A stretch of 8,235 bases of DNA from Candidatus Rhabdochlamydia sp. (GCA_030043815.1 JASHWX010000126.1:1-8235), one strand, 5' to 3'; shown: positions 1 through 7,098, counted from the first letter of the stretch. Notes: a model not told the origin generated them from the sequence alone. A program made the numbers and translations.

Positions 1-98
1 GATCTGAAGTAACATGTTTTTTAATGAAGGACAAACCCTCTTATTACTTCTATCTCTATTTTCAAATTAACAGAAATGAAATTATTAATAAATAATAA
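1..98. other. AT-rich gene-free left edge
   Basis: This stretch downstream of ispG is strongly AT-rich and shows no supportable coding region on either strand. It contains a perfect 10-bp palindrome, TTATTAATAA (82-91), just past the ispG stop. The stem has no GC pairs and no U-run follows it, so I do not call it a terminator. A minus-strand ATG at 13-15 could start a gene running off the left edge, but it has no Shine-Dalgarno sequence and only five codons are visible. Confidence 0.6.
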
Positions 99-1871
99 TT
101 ATAAAAACGCTTCTTTTTCTTTCCAACGGCCATGGGCTTTAATTAACTCAATCAACCGTTCGTCCGCATCAGCGAAATCGATGTTTCTCTCGACGCAGGT
201 CTTCCCTACATAGAGATCGACTTTGCCTGGCTTAGAACCGACATAGCCGAAGTCGGCGTCTGCCATTTCTCCAGGTCCATTGACGATGCAGCCCATGATG
301 GCGATCTTTACTCCGGGCAAATGAGCTGTGCGCTCTCGAATGCGGCGCGCGACTGTCTGCAAATCAAAGAGCGTGCGTCCGCAGCCGGGACAAGAGATGT
401 ATTCCGTCTTCGAGGTGCGCATCCGCGCTGCCTGAAGAATATTAAAACTTAAATGGCGCAGATCCCCGAGAGGATAGGGTCCTCGAAGGCAAATCCCCTC
501 TCCGAGTCCATCAGAGAGCAAAGAACCCGCCTCTGCCGATGCTTGGATGACGAGATCTTCCCATGGGCAATCGTAATCAAACATGAGGATCACGGGGTGA
601 TTTAAGTCATTTTGACGGAGCCAATCGAAAAATTTACGGCCTGCATGCAAACGCGACTCTTGCGGCGAAAAGAAGATCGCATCAGGTGAAAGAGTCTTAA
701 TCTTTTCCCAATCATCTTCGGAGCGGACGACAAACGGCTCTCTCAGCACACCTACTTGAATGGACTGAGTTAGGGCATGCGCGTTAGGATTGCAGAGGAG
801 AATATCAGCCCTTTCAAGGGGTTTTAAGCCGATATCACGATCAAAAGAGGGGGCCGCCAGCTGTTCGTCGGACGGGGCTAGGGCCACCGTGCCATCGCGA
901 TGAAGACTTCCCGTGATGCGGACAGGGCGCTTGGCCACCTCGCGGATATCCCTATATTGTTCAACGAAAGGGGCGATCCCTTTTCCCATACATCGTTCTA
1001 CAAATGCAACGAGGCGTTTGCAAGGATCGATTTCACTCCATGGGTCTTCAGTGAGAGAGATGCGGATCGTATCGCCGATCCCGTCTAACAGAAGCGAGCC
1101 GATGCCGATCGCGGATTTTACACGGCCGTCTTCCCCTTCGCCGGCTTCTGTAACGCCGAGGTGAAGCGGATAGTCCCAGCCGAGTTTCATCATTTCAGCG
1201 ACTAGAAGCCGATAAGCTTGGATCATGACGATGGGGTTGCTCGCTTTCATCGAAAACATGAAATCGTGATAATCCAGCATGCGGCAAACGCGGGCAAATT
1301 CAAGCGCTGATTCGACCATGCCAAACGAAGTATCTCCATAGCGGTTCATAATCCGGTCAGACAGGGAGCCGTGGTTGGTCCCAATCCTCATTGCGCATTT
1401 GAGCCTCTTGCACTTTTCCACAAGGGGACTGAACTCGTCTTCGATCTTTTTGATCTCATTTTGATATGACGCGTCGTCGTATTCCAAGACTTTAAAGGTG
1501 GCCCTCCGGTCGACAAAATTACCGGGATTGATGCGCACCTTATCGGCAAAATCGGCAACGCGCATCGCCGCAGGAGGATAAAAGTGGATATCTGCGACAA
1601 GAGGGATATCGTAGCCCTTTTGCAAAAGACCGTTCTTAATCCCTTCGCAGCTTTCGGCTTCTTTCATCCCTTGGACTGTCACACGCGCGATCTCACAGCC
1701 TGCATCCGCAAGGCGCATGATCTGATCAACGGTCGCGCCGACATCCCGAGTATTTGAGGTCGTCATCGATTGGATGCGGATGGGGTTATCCCCTCCCACT
1801 CCCACTTTTCCGACTTTGACCTCGCGGGTCTTCCATCTTTTCGTCTGAAAAATCGATTCGCAATATTTCAT
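99..1871 (-). CDS. ispG: 4-hydroxy-3-methylbut-2-enyl diphosphate synthase, long three-domain form
   Basis: IspG (GcpE) is the cytoplasmic iron-sulfur enzyme that reductively converts methylerythritol cyclodiphosphate (MEcPP) to HMBPP, the penultimate MEP-pathway step. At 590 residues it is far longer than the ~370-residue E. coli enzyme and matches the three-domain form of chlamydiae, Bacteroidetes and plants. The N-terminal TIM barrel (about 15-300) carries QSMTTSNT (34-41), ADIHF (93-97), RINPGN (113-118) and HLGVTEAGEG (237-246). An inserted domain (about 300-485) is poorly conserved. The C-terminal cluster domain has SCPGCGR with Cys494 and Cys497, then GCIVNGPGE with Cys528 and Glu535, the expected three-Cys-plus-Glu ligand set of the [4Fe-4S] cluster. 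All key residues are intact. The ATG at 1871 is chosen because it opens directly into the conserved KTREVKVG segment. Its best Shine-Dalgarno, AAGAGG (1884-1889), lies 12 bases away, which is longer than usual. It is transcribed divergently from the Nudix gene. Confidence 0.97.
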   Translation of the reverse strand: MKYCESIFQTKRWKTREVKVGKVGVGGDNPIRIQSMTTSNTRDVGATVDQIMRLADAGCEIARVTVQGMKEAESCEGIKNGLLQKGYDIPLVADIHFYPPAAMRVADFADKVRINPGNFVDRRATFKVLEYDDASYQNEIKKIEDEFSPLVEKCKRLKCAMRIGTNHGSLSDRIMNRYGDTSFGMVESALEFARVCRMLDYHDFMFSMKASNPIVMIQAYRLLVAEMMKLGWDYPLHLGVTEAGEGEDGRVKSAIGIGSLLLDGIGDTIRISLTEDPWSEIDPCKRLVAFVERCMGKGIAPFVEQYRDIREVAKRPVRITGSLHRDGTVALAPSDEQLAAPSFDRDIGLKPLERADILLCNPNAHALTQSIQVGVLREPFVVRSEDDWEKIKTLSPDAIFFSPQESRLHAGRKFFDWLRQNDLNHPVILMFDYDCPWEDLVIQASAEAGSLLSDGLGEGICLRGPYPLGDLRHLSFNILQAARMRTSKTEYISCPGCGRTLFDLQTVARRIRERTAHLPGVKIAIMGCIVNGPGEMADADFGYVGSKPGKVDLYVGKTCVERNIDFADADERLIELIKAHGRWKEKEAFL

Positions 1872-1931
1872 GGTGGAATTATGCCTCTTGGGATCATTTT
1901 CGTAAACATTTTAAAATTAAAACTTCATGCC

Positions 1932-1960
1932 TTGCGAAAAAAAAATAGATGGAGCATAGT
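1932..1960 (+). promoter_or_regulatory. candidate promoter for the Nudix gene
   Basis: TTGCGA (1932-1937) and CATAGT (1955-1960) are 17 bases apart, each matching 4 of 6 consensus positions, with an A-run in the spacer. Transcription would start near 1967, leaving a leader of about 16 bases that holds the gene's Shine-Dalgarno. The individual hexamers are weak. It overlaps the candidate ispG promoter on the other strand. Confidence 0.3.
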
Positions 1961-1970
1961 CATGGGTCAA
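1942..1970 (-). promoter_or_regulatory. candidate sigma70/sigma66-type promoter for ispG
   Basis: On the minus strand, TTGACC (1965-1970, 5 of 6 matches to TTGACA) is followed after exactly 17 bases by TATTTT (1942-1947, 4 of 6 matches to TATAAT). This would give a leader of about 60 bases before the ispG ATG. It shares bases with the candidate promoter of the divergent Nudix gene. It was found by eye only, and the weak -10 keeps confidence moderate. Confidence 0.4.
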
Positions 1971-1982
1971 GTGAGGTGATTT

Positions 1983-2828
1983 ATGCTCAAGACTACTCTT
2001 TTAGCTGCTTTGTTGGTCCCTAGCGTCTACGCAGGCGAAAACAAGGCCTCCACCCCGCCTCTACCTCAGTGCTTAAATTGTTATTTCCAATTGCAGCAAA
2101 AATTTCCTCAGACGTTCGGTCCTTTAGGCAACTGGCAAAACGGGGAGATTGAAATCACATTAAATCCTGAGCTGATTAAAAAAATTGAAAATCAAACCCG
2201 GCTCCGCTTGATCGCTAAGGGAATACAGGACAAAGATGCCGAAAGGTGGAGCAATGTCGGGGTTGTTGCCGAGGACAATTATTGGATTTGGCTGCGCGAT
2301 GCCGTCATTTTCCCTTCGGGTGTTTATGGGACCTACGATCGGCTGCTATGGAAAAGCTCCCTTGAGAATAATATCCCCGGAGTGGCGATTTTCCCTATGC
2401 TCTCTAATAAGAAAATCGTCGTCAATATCAATTACAGGCATGCGACCCGCAGCTGGGAAATCGAGCTGCCCCGCGGGGCCAAAAAAGATGGGGAAGCTCT
2501 GGAAAAGGCCGCTGCGCGCGAGTTAAAAGAAGAAACGGGCTATACCCTGTCGAAATGCTCTCATCTGGGCACCCTTGCCCCGGACTCGGGAACTTTGACT
2601 AGCCTTGTACCCGTGTATTGGGGCGAGGTCAGCTATTCCGGCGAAACACACAAAGACTATTCCGAGGCCATTGTCAACAATCCGGCATTTACAAGAGACG
2701 AATTAAGACAGGGGTTTTCTCGGGGGTATATCGAAATCCCGATCAAAGGCGAACTGGTTAAAGTCCAATGCCGCGATCCTTATCTCGCCTATGCCCTTCT
2801 CCAAGCGGAAATGAAGAATCTATTCTAA
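1983..2828 (+). CDS. Nudix hydrolase with predicted N-terminal signal peptide
   Basis: Nudix enzymes hydrolyse nucleoside diphosphates linked to another moiety, such as ADP-ribose, NADH or (d)NTPs. The 281-residue product contains a complete Nudix box at residues 165-187: Gly165, Glu171, then RELKEETGY (179-187), matching GX5EX7REUXEEXGU, so the metal-binding glutamates are present. Substrate specificity cannot be read from the box. The N-terminus looks like a cleavable signal peptide: one Lys at position 3, a short hydrophobic stretch LLAALLVPSVYA, and a V-Y-A signal peptidase I site predicting cleavage after Ala17. There is no lipobox. Residues about 20-130 (with a CLNC pair at 30-33) precede the Nudix core and I do not recognise them. 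The ATG is supported by GAGG (1973-1976) with 6-base spacing. A cytoplasmic protein with a chance hydrophobic start is the main alternative. The stop overlaps the stop of the convergent RasGAP-like gene by 4 bp. Confidence 0.85.
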   Translation: MLKTTLLAALLVPSVYAGENKASTPPLPQCLNCYFQLQQKFPQTFGPLGNWQNGEIEITLNPELIKKIENQTRLRLIAKGIQDKDAERWSNVGVVAEDNYWIWLRDAVIFPSGVYGTYDRLLWKSSLENNIPGVAIFPMLSNKKIVVNINYRHATRSWEIELPRGAKKDGEALEKAAARELKEETGYTLSKCSHLGTLAPDSGTLTSLVPVYWGEVSYSGETHKDYSEAIVNNPAFTRDELRQGFSRGYIEIPIKGELVKVQCRDPYLAYALLQAEMKNLF

Positions 2829-4060
2829 CCTGAATGAGCATCAATAAAATTGCGATACATCGGGCCAAATTCATCAAAAAGAGGGTTGAGAATTTCATAG
2901 ATAGGGTCTTTCTTTTCTTCTCCAAATGAGATGCCGCTTGCACAATTTTGAATGAATTTTGTCAGACTGACCATCACACACCGCACTTCAGGTCTATAAT
3001 CCAAAGAGAGGATATAAGGGCATAGAATCCGATTACATACAAGCTCTCCAATATAGGGCCTTGATTCATCAATGGAATTCTCTGATGAATGATTTTTTAA
3101 AAAGTCCATAATATGCATCCGCCGCTCCTTGAGAAGAGCGGATAAAGGATCAGGGACACCCATGGAAAAAATTAAAGGGAGAACTCCCCTGGCAAACTTC
3201 AAAAAATTATTTGCATGGTCCATCAGCATCGTCTCTAGAAAGTGATCTTGATCTTCTACACTGATTCCCTTCAATTGCTCTTGCAGCATTTCCCTTGCCC
3301 GATTTCGATCCAGACAGAGCAAAAACTTGTCGTTTTGCCACATTTCATTTCTTTCTAATGCGCCCAAAATGATCTTATTGAGTTCTCCGAGCCCGTGCAT
3401 CCAAAATCCGCGCCCGACTTCCTTGCAGAGCGTTGAAGAAAAACAAGCTTGTCTAAACAAAGTTTCGCGCTTTTCGCCTTCCAGATCTGATAGTGTATAG
3501 AGACCGCAGAGATGAATCAAAGTCATCGCTTGTTGGGATTTCATCAGCTGAGGGATGACCTCCGCTGCAAATGCATTAAAATCTTCATTCGTTTTGGCAA
3601 AGTAAGCTTTAATCAATTGAGCATAAGGAGCTCTAAGCAGCATCAGCTTGAGAAACTCGTTCATTTTGCCGGCCGGCTTGAATAAAGATGCGATCTCTAA
3701 GAGAACGGCTAGTTTTCTTCCTCGAAGCCCAGGGTAGGCCATGAAACATTTGAAGAGGTCTTCTTCCACTTTCGCTACATCAGAACCCTTTGTATATTTC
3801 TTATGCACCACTGAAGGCGAGGCGAGCGGGTTTAAATACAGCGGATTTTCGACCTGGGGTTCATCAGCAACAGAATCAATACGTGAATTTTTTCGATAAA
3901 ATTTCTCTTTCTCAAATTCGGGGCTTGTATAGGTGCGATAAAGCGTACGCGGCGCGGTGGATGAATCGGGAGGGCTTGTTTGAATAGGGCAGGATACAGT
4001 GAGTCTGTAGGCCGACAAATCTTGACGTGGGCACCTGTAGAGAGAAGCGGGTAATGCCAT
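2825..4060 (-). CDS. RasGAP-domain protein, second tandem copy (predicted host-directed effector)
   Basis: The 411-residue product has a low-complexity N-terminus (about 1-90) and an alpha-helical C-terminal region (about 95-410) that I assign to the RasGAP fold. Landmarks in order: TLFRQACFSST (200-210), aligning with the finger loop TLFRGNSLAS of neurofibromin and placing Arg203 as the arginine finger; VPDPLSALLKERR (302-314), matching the CPxELR helix region; NRILCPYIL (343-351), matching FLRLICPAIL of p120GAP with Arg344 at the FLR arginine; and SLTKFIQN (365-372), FG (379-380), LNPLF (391-395) and FID (405-407), matching the closing K-x-x-QN-x-A ... FG ... NPF ... FLDE block. RasGAPs switch off Ras-family GTPases, which bacteria of this type lack as close homologues, so a host target is inferred. 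It is a paralogue of the gene 15 bp upstream; NEDxNAxA, LCLDR, SRxYxGEL and RILCPxIL are shared. The Arg-Arg spacing (141) is longer than in p120GAP (114), implying an insertion. The start has only a weak Shine-Dalgarno (AAAGTGA). Confidence 0.8.
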   Translation of the reverse strand: MALPASLYRCPRQDLSAYRLTVSCPIQTSPPDSSTAPRTLYRTYTSPEFEKEKFYRKNSRIDSVADEPQVENPLYLNPLASPSVVHKKYTKGSDVAKVEEDLFKCFMAYPGLRGRKLAVLLEIASLFKPAGKMNEFLKLMLLRAPYAQLIKAYFAKTNEDFNAFAAEVIPQLMKSQQAMTLIHLCGLYTLSDLEGEKRETLFRQACFSSTLCKEVGRGFWMHGLGELNKIILGALERNEMWQNDKFLLCLDRNRAREMLQEQLKGISVEDQDHFLETMLMDHANNFLKFARGVLPLIFSMGVPDPLSALLKERRMHIMDFLKNHSSENSIDESRPYIGELVCNRILCPYILSLDYRPEVRCVMVSLTKFIQNCASGISFGEEKKDPIYEILNPLFDEFGPMYRNFIDAHSG

Positions 4061-4075
4061 TGTGATTCACTTTTT

Positions 4076-5467
4076 TTATCTTTCTAGGGAGATAGAGTCG
4101 ATGTAGGATTGAAACTTTGCTCTGTTCTCTTCTAATAGAGGATTTAAGGACGCATAAATCCCCTGATTTGCATCAAATTCGGACTCATGGGATAAGCACT
4201 TGATGACTTTTGTCAAACTGAGCAGAATGCTGAAAATATCAGGATGTTTATCCTTATCGACAAATTGAAGAATTTGAGGGCACAAGATACGCTGGCAAAG
4301 CAGCTCGCCCACATAGGTTCGCGATGCCTTGATGGGATTTTCGCCTGTCGAAGATTGAGAATTCAAAAATCGCGTAATATCCAAACGGCGAGTTTTGAGA
4401 AGCGATGAAAAAGATTCTGGAACATTCAACGAAAAGATAGAAGGCAAGATTCTATTTGCCCATTGGGAAAAATGCTCGGCATTTTCTCTTAATGTCGCTT
4501 CATCGGGAAGATGATCAATCAATTTTCTATCTAAACACAATGAAAGGTTATCTGCTTTCTTCAAATCTTTTAGCAATATCTCGGAAAGCGCTTTCAAATC
4601 TTTGGACCAAAGATGAATCCCCAGTTCTCTACAAAGAAAAGAAGAGAGAAAGCAGTTTTCTCTGAAGAGTGTATCGAGCGTTTGAGATTTCAGGTCTTCC
4701 CGTGTGCAATCAGACAAGAGGAGGATTATCTCCCATATATCCTTCTTTTTGAGCATAAAAGGCATCGCTTTGACCGCTAACGCATTGAGATCTTCATTTG
4801 TTCGCTTAAAGTAAGCATTGAGAAAAGCCATATTCTCAGCTCTGAGCATCATCCGGCACAACAATTCATCCATTCTACTGCGACGTTCATTTTGAATCGC
4901 TTGCCGCAGGTAAACTAACAGATTTATCATGAGGTCGAGCTCATCAGGATAATTGTGAAGGCAAATAAAAAGATCTATTTCCGCTTGCTTGACATCAAAG
5001 TGATGGTCGACCAACAGCCTTGACAAAGATTCCAACTTTTTCTTAACGATAAGAGCATTTCCCCCTTGAGAGGTCGCAGGCCAAATAAAGCCTTGCGGAG
5101 AGCTGCTCAGCGAACGGCCGGGGGACGGGCTTTCTTTGGGGGTTGGCTTTTTTGGCGGCGTCAAATCACCCGAGAAGCTATTCCTTCCAGGCAGCTTTGA
5201 GACCGCCTTCGCCGCATCCTTAAGACCCGTTTGCGAGGCAAATCTTTGCATCATTTTTGGATATGCTTGTGTGGATGATGAGGGGCTATTTGCCAACCGG
5301 TCGCTTAATGGAGATGGATCTCTTTGCGGAGGGGAGGTTCCATACGGGCCGCTAATAAGAGCATTTAAAGCGAGCTTGGGCACCGGTCCCGCAGGAATCG
5401 GGATTCCCGTTCGCTCTTCAGAGATCCCGTTCTGTCCTTTAGGAAATGCTGCGGGTTTAACGACCAT
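4076..5467 (-). CDS. RasGAP-domain protein, first tandem copy (predicted host-directed effector)
   Basis: The product has 463 residues. Residues 1-135 are rich in Pro, Ser and Lys and probably disordered (for example PPQRDPSPLSD and TPPKKPTPKESPSPGR, with PxxP motifs). About 140-460 form the RasGAP-like region. TLFRENCFLSS (266-276) matches the RasGAP finger loop TLFRGNSLAS, giving Arg269 as arginine finger and keeping the Asn two residues on. VPESFSSLLKTRR (349-361) fits the CPxELR segment. QRILCPQIL (392-400) fits FLRLICPAIL, with Arg393 at the stabilising arginine. SLTKVIK (417-423), LNPLL (441-445) and YID (455-457) fit the end of the domain. The 124-residue spacing between the arginines is close to p120GAP (789 to 903) and neurofibromin (1276 to 1391). 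The Phe-Leu of FLR is replaced by Cys-Gln. The start overlaps the pfp end by 11 bp, with GGAG (5472-5475) only 4 bases upstream, suggesting translational coupling. No signal peptide is seen; type III secretion is plausible but not shown. The gene is more AT-rich than pfp and sdaA. Confidence 0.8.
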   Translation of the reverse strand: MVVKPAAFPKGQNGISEERTGIPIPAGPVPKLALNALISGPYGTSPPQRDPSPLSDRLANSPSSSTQAYPKMMQRFASQTGLKDAAKAVSKLPGRNSFSGDLTPPKKPTPKESPSPGRSLSSSPQGFIWPATSQGGNALIVKKKLESLSRLLVDHHFDVKQAEIDLFICLHNYPDELDLMINLLVYLRQAIQNERRSRMDELLCRMMLRAENMAFLNAYFKRTNEDLNALAVKAMPFMLKKKDIWEIILLLSDCTREDLKSQTLDTLFRENCFLSSFLCRELGIHLWSKDLKALSEILLKDLKKADNLSLCLDRKLIDHLPDEATLRENAEHFSQWANRILPSIFSLNVPESFSSLLKTRRLDITRFLNSQSSTGENPIKASRTYVGELLCQRILCPQILQFVDKDKHPDIFSILLSLTKVIKCLSHESEFDANQGIYASLNPLLEENRAKFQSYIDSISLER

Positions 5468-7049
5468 GGCTCTCCAAGTAGATGGTGATAGGGACGCTAT
5501 CTGTCAATGCAGGGTCGCCAAAAAATTGGATCGGCCCTGGAAAGCTATACATATCATCGGACATCCAACGCTCACGATGCTGTCTAAAACGAGAAAAGGC
5601 CGGCCCTTTTAGATCGACAAGCGCCTTTTCGATCACAGGTTTTTCCTTTCCTTTGCGGATTTCAATATGCATCAAAGATGTCAGCGGCACGCCCCCGATC
5701 CCCCATTCGGCAGGCGGGCGAGCCAGCCCTGAAATGGCACACATATAACCGGTCGCTCCTTCATCGATGAGAAGGGCTGCTGCATGACCTAGCGCATAGC
5801 AATAATTGCAATCGAAATTGGAAGGGTAGCCCGCCCGCCCTTCATAGCCGAAAAAATGCTGGAGCAAAGAAAATTTGATCTGCCTCTTTTCAAGCTCTCT
5901 AGAAACAGTCTCCATCAGTAAACGCTCCGTCTCAATCAGCGAAACCTGAACGTTCCCATGAGGATCGCGACCCTGCAGCAGCTGCTCTCGAATGCGCTCG
6001 GGCAGCGAAGCAAAACACTCCTTGGAGTGGGATGTCAATAGTGCGGCGACATCAGCGGAGGGATGATTGGCGAGGATTTGGTTCAATTCTTTGATCAATG
6101 CGCCGATTTCCGGAATGAATTCGATCAAACCTTCGGGAATGAGGATCACGCCGTAATGCTTCCCCTTTTCTGCACGCTTGGTGATCAAATCGGCAATTTC
6201 TGAGGTGATCTGCGCCAAAGTCTTTTTCTCTGCTGCCACTTCTTCCCCAATCAGGGTAAGATTTGGCTGTGTCTTGAGCGCGCACTCTAATGCAATATGG
6301 GAAGCGGAGCGGCCCATCAACTTGATGAAATGGTAGTATTTTTTAGCAGATGCCGCATCGCGGGCGATATTGCCGATCATCTCGGAGTAAGTTTTGCAAG
6401 CGGTATCAAACCCAAATGAAGTGGCGACGTAGGCATTTTTTAAATCCCCATCGATCGTCTTTGGGACGCCGATGACTTTTGTGCTTGAGCCGCATTTGAG
6501 AAAGTACTCGGCCAAAATGGCGGCATTGGTATTGGAATCATCTCCGCCAATGACGACAAGGCCATCGAGCTTCATCTTCTGGACGGTAGCCAAAGAGGCG
6601 CTCAATTGCTCGTCTGTCTCGATCTTCGTCCTCCCTGAGCCAATCATGTCAAATCCCCCCATGTTGCGATAGGGAGCAATGAACTCAGCTGTCAATTCTT
6701 TGTATTTGCCAGAGACGATGCCGCCAGGGCCGTCGAGGAAGCCGAAGACGCGCGATTGGGGATGAAGTTGTTTCAACGCATCGAATAGGCCTGTGATGAC
6801 ATTGTGCCCTCCAGCCGCTTGACCTCCCGAAAGAACGACGCCGATTTGCAGAGGCTTGCCCGAACGGTTTCCCCCTTTTTGCCCTGTGAGCAATGGCCCA
6901 CCGCCGGTCAAAGGAAACATCCCTTTCATTTTGTCGCCGCTCATCCCACTTTGCGACTTGGACCAGGCAATCCCATGCAAATCGCCAAGGATTTCAGGCA
7001 AGACAGGTCGATATGCCTGCCTCTTTTTTTGCAATTCATTGCCGTTCAT
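5457..7049 (-). CDS. pfp: pyrophosphate--fructose 6-phosphate 1-phosphotransferase (long PfpB-like type)
   Basis: This 530-residue cytoplasmic enzyme phosphorylates fructose 6-phosphate with pyrophosphate instead of ATP, a reversible step serving glycolysis or gluconeogenesis. Motifs in order: LSGGQAAGGHN (73-83) in the phosphate-binding loop; GGDDSN (168-173), where Asp171 replaces the Gly of ATP enzymes (GGDGS) and marks PPi specificity; PKTIDGDL (196-203), with Asp200 as the likely catalytic base and the PPi-type Lys197; MGRSASH (245-251), contacting the sugar phosphate; IPEGLIE (304-310); and YEGRAGYPSNFDC (402-414). The length matches the long clade found in plants, spirochaetes and chlamydiae. 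The N-terminal ~65 residues precede the conserved core, but the start is well supported by AAGGAG at ideal spacing. It lies 67 bp after sdaA and runs 11 bp into the first RasGAP-like gene. No clear promoter is visible in the 67-bp gap, so it may be co-transcribed with sdaA. Confidence 0.95.
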   Translation of the reverse strand: MNGNELQKKRQAYRPVLPEILGDLHGIAWSKSQSGMSGDKMKGMFPLTGGGPLLTGQKGGNRSGKPLQIGVVLSGGQAAGGHNVITGLFDALKQLHPQSRVFGFLDGPGGIVSGKYKELTAEFIAPYRNMGGFDMIGSGRTKIETDEQLSASLATVQKMKLDGLVVIGGDDSNTNAAILAEYFLKCGSSTKVIGVPKTIDGDLKNAYVATSFGFDTACKTYSEMIGNIARDAASAKKYYHFIKLMGRSASHIALECALKTQPNLTLIGEEVAAEKKTLAQITSEIADLITKRAEKGKHYGVILIPEGLIEFIPEIGALIKELNQILANHPSADVAALLTSHSKECFASLPERIREQLLQGRDPHGNVQVSLIETERLLMETVSRELEKRQIKFSLLQHFFGYEGRAGYPSNFDCNYCYALGHAAALLIDEGATGYMCAISGLARPPAEWGIGGVPLTSLMHIEIRKGKEKPVIEKALVDLKGPAFSRFRQHRERWMSDDMYSFPGPIQFFGDPALTDSVPITIYLESHGR

Positions 7050-7056
7050 CCACTTT

Positions 7057-7062
7057 CTCCTT
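7057..7062 (-). promoter_or_regulatory. strong Shine-Dalgarno of pfp
   Basis: AAGGAG on the minus strand ends 7 bases before the pfp ATG at 7049. It is the best ribosome-binding site in the window and settles the choice of this start, despite a poorly conserved N-terminal extension. Confidence 0.85.
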
Positions 7063-7098
7063 CAAATCAAGGAAAAAGACTACTTTATCTGCGATTTT

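Noticed and set aside
82..91. TTATTAATAA palindrome after ispG as a terminator
   Set aside because: The stem is all A-T with no loop and no following U-run, and such palindromes are expected by chance in sequence this AT-rich.
1770..1979. 69-residue plus-strand open frame ending just before the Nudix gene
   Set aside because: Most of it is antisense to the conserved N-terminus of ispG and it has no supporting motif or ribosome-binding site.
5136..5612. 158-residue plus-strand open frame across the pfp/RasGAP-like junction
   Set aside because: It lies antisense to two well-supported genes, has no Shine-Dalgarno sequence or recognisable motif, and its opening residues mirror the Pro/Ser-rich tail of the opposite strand.
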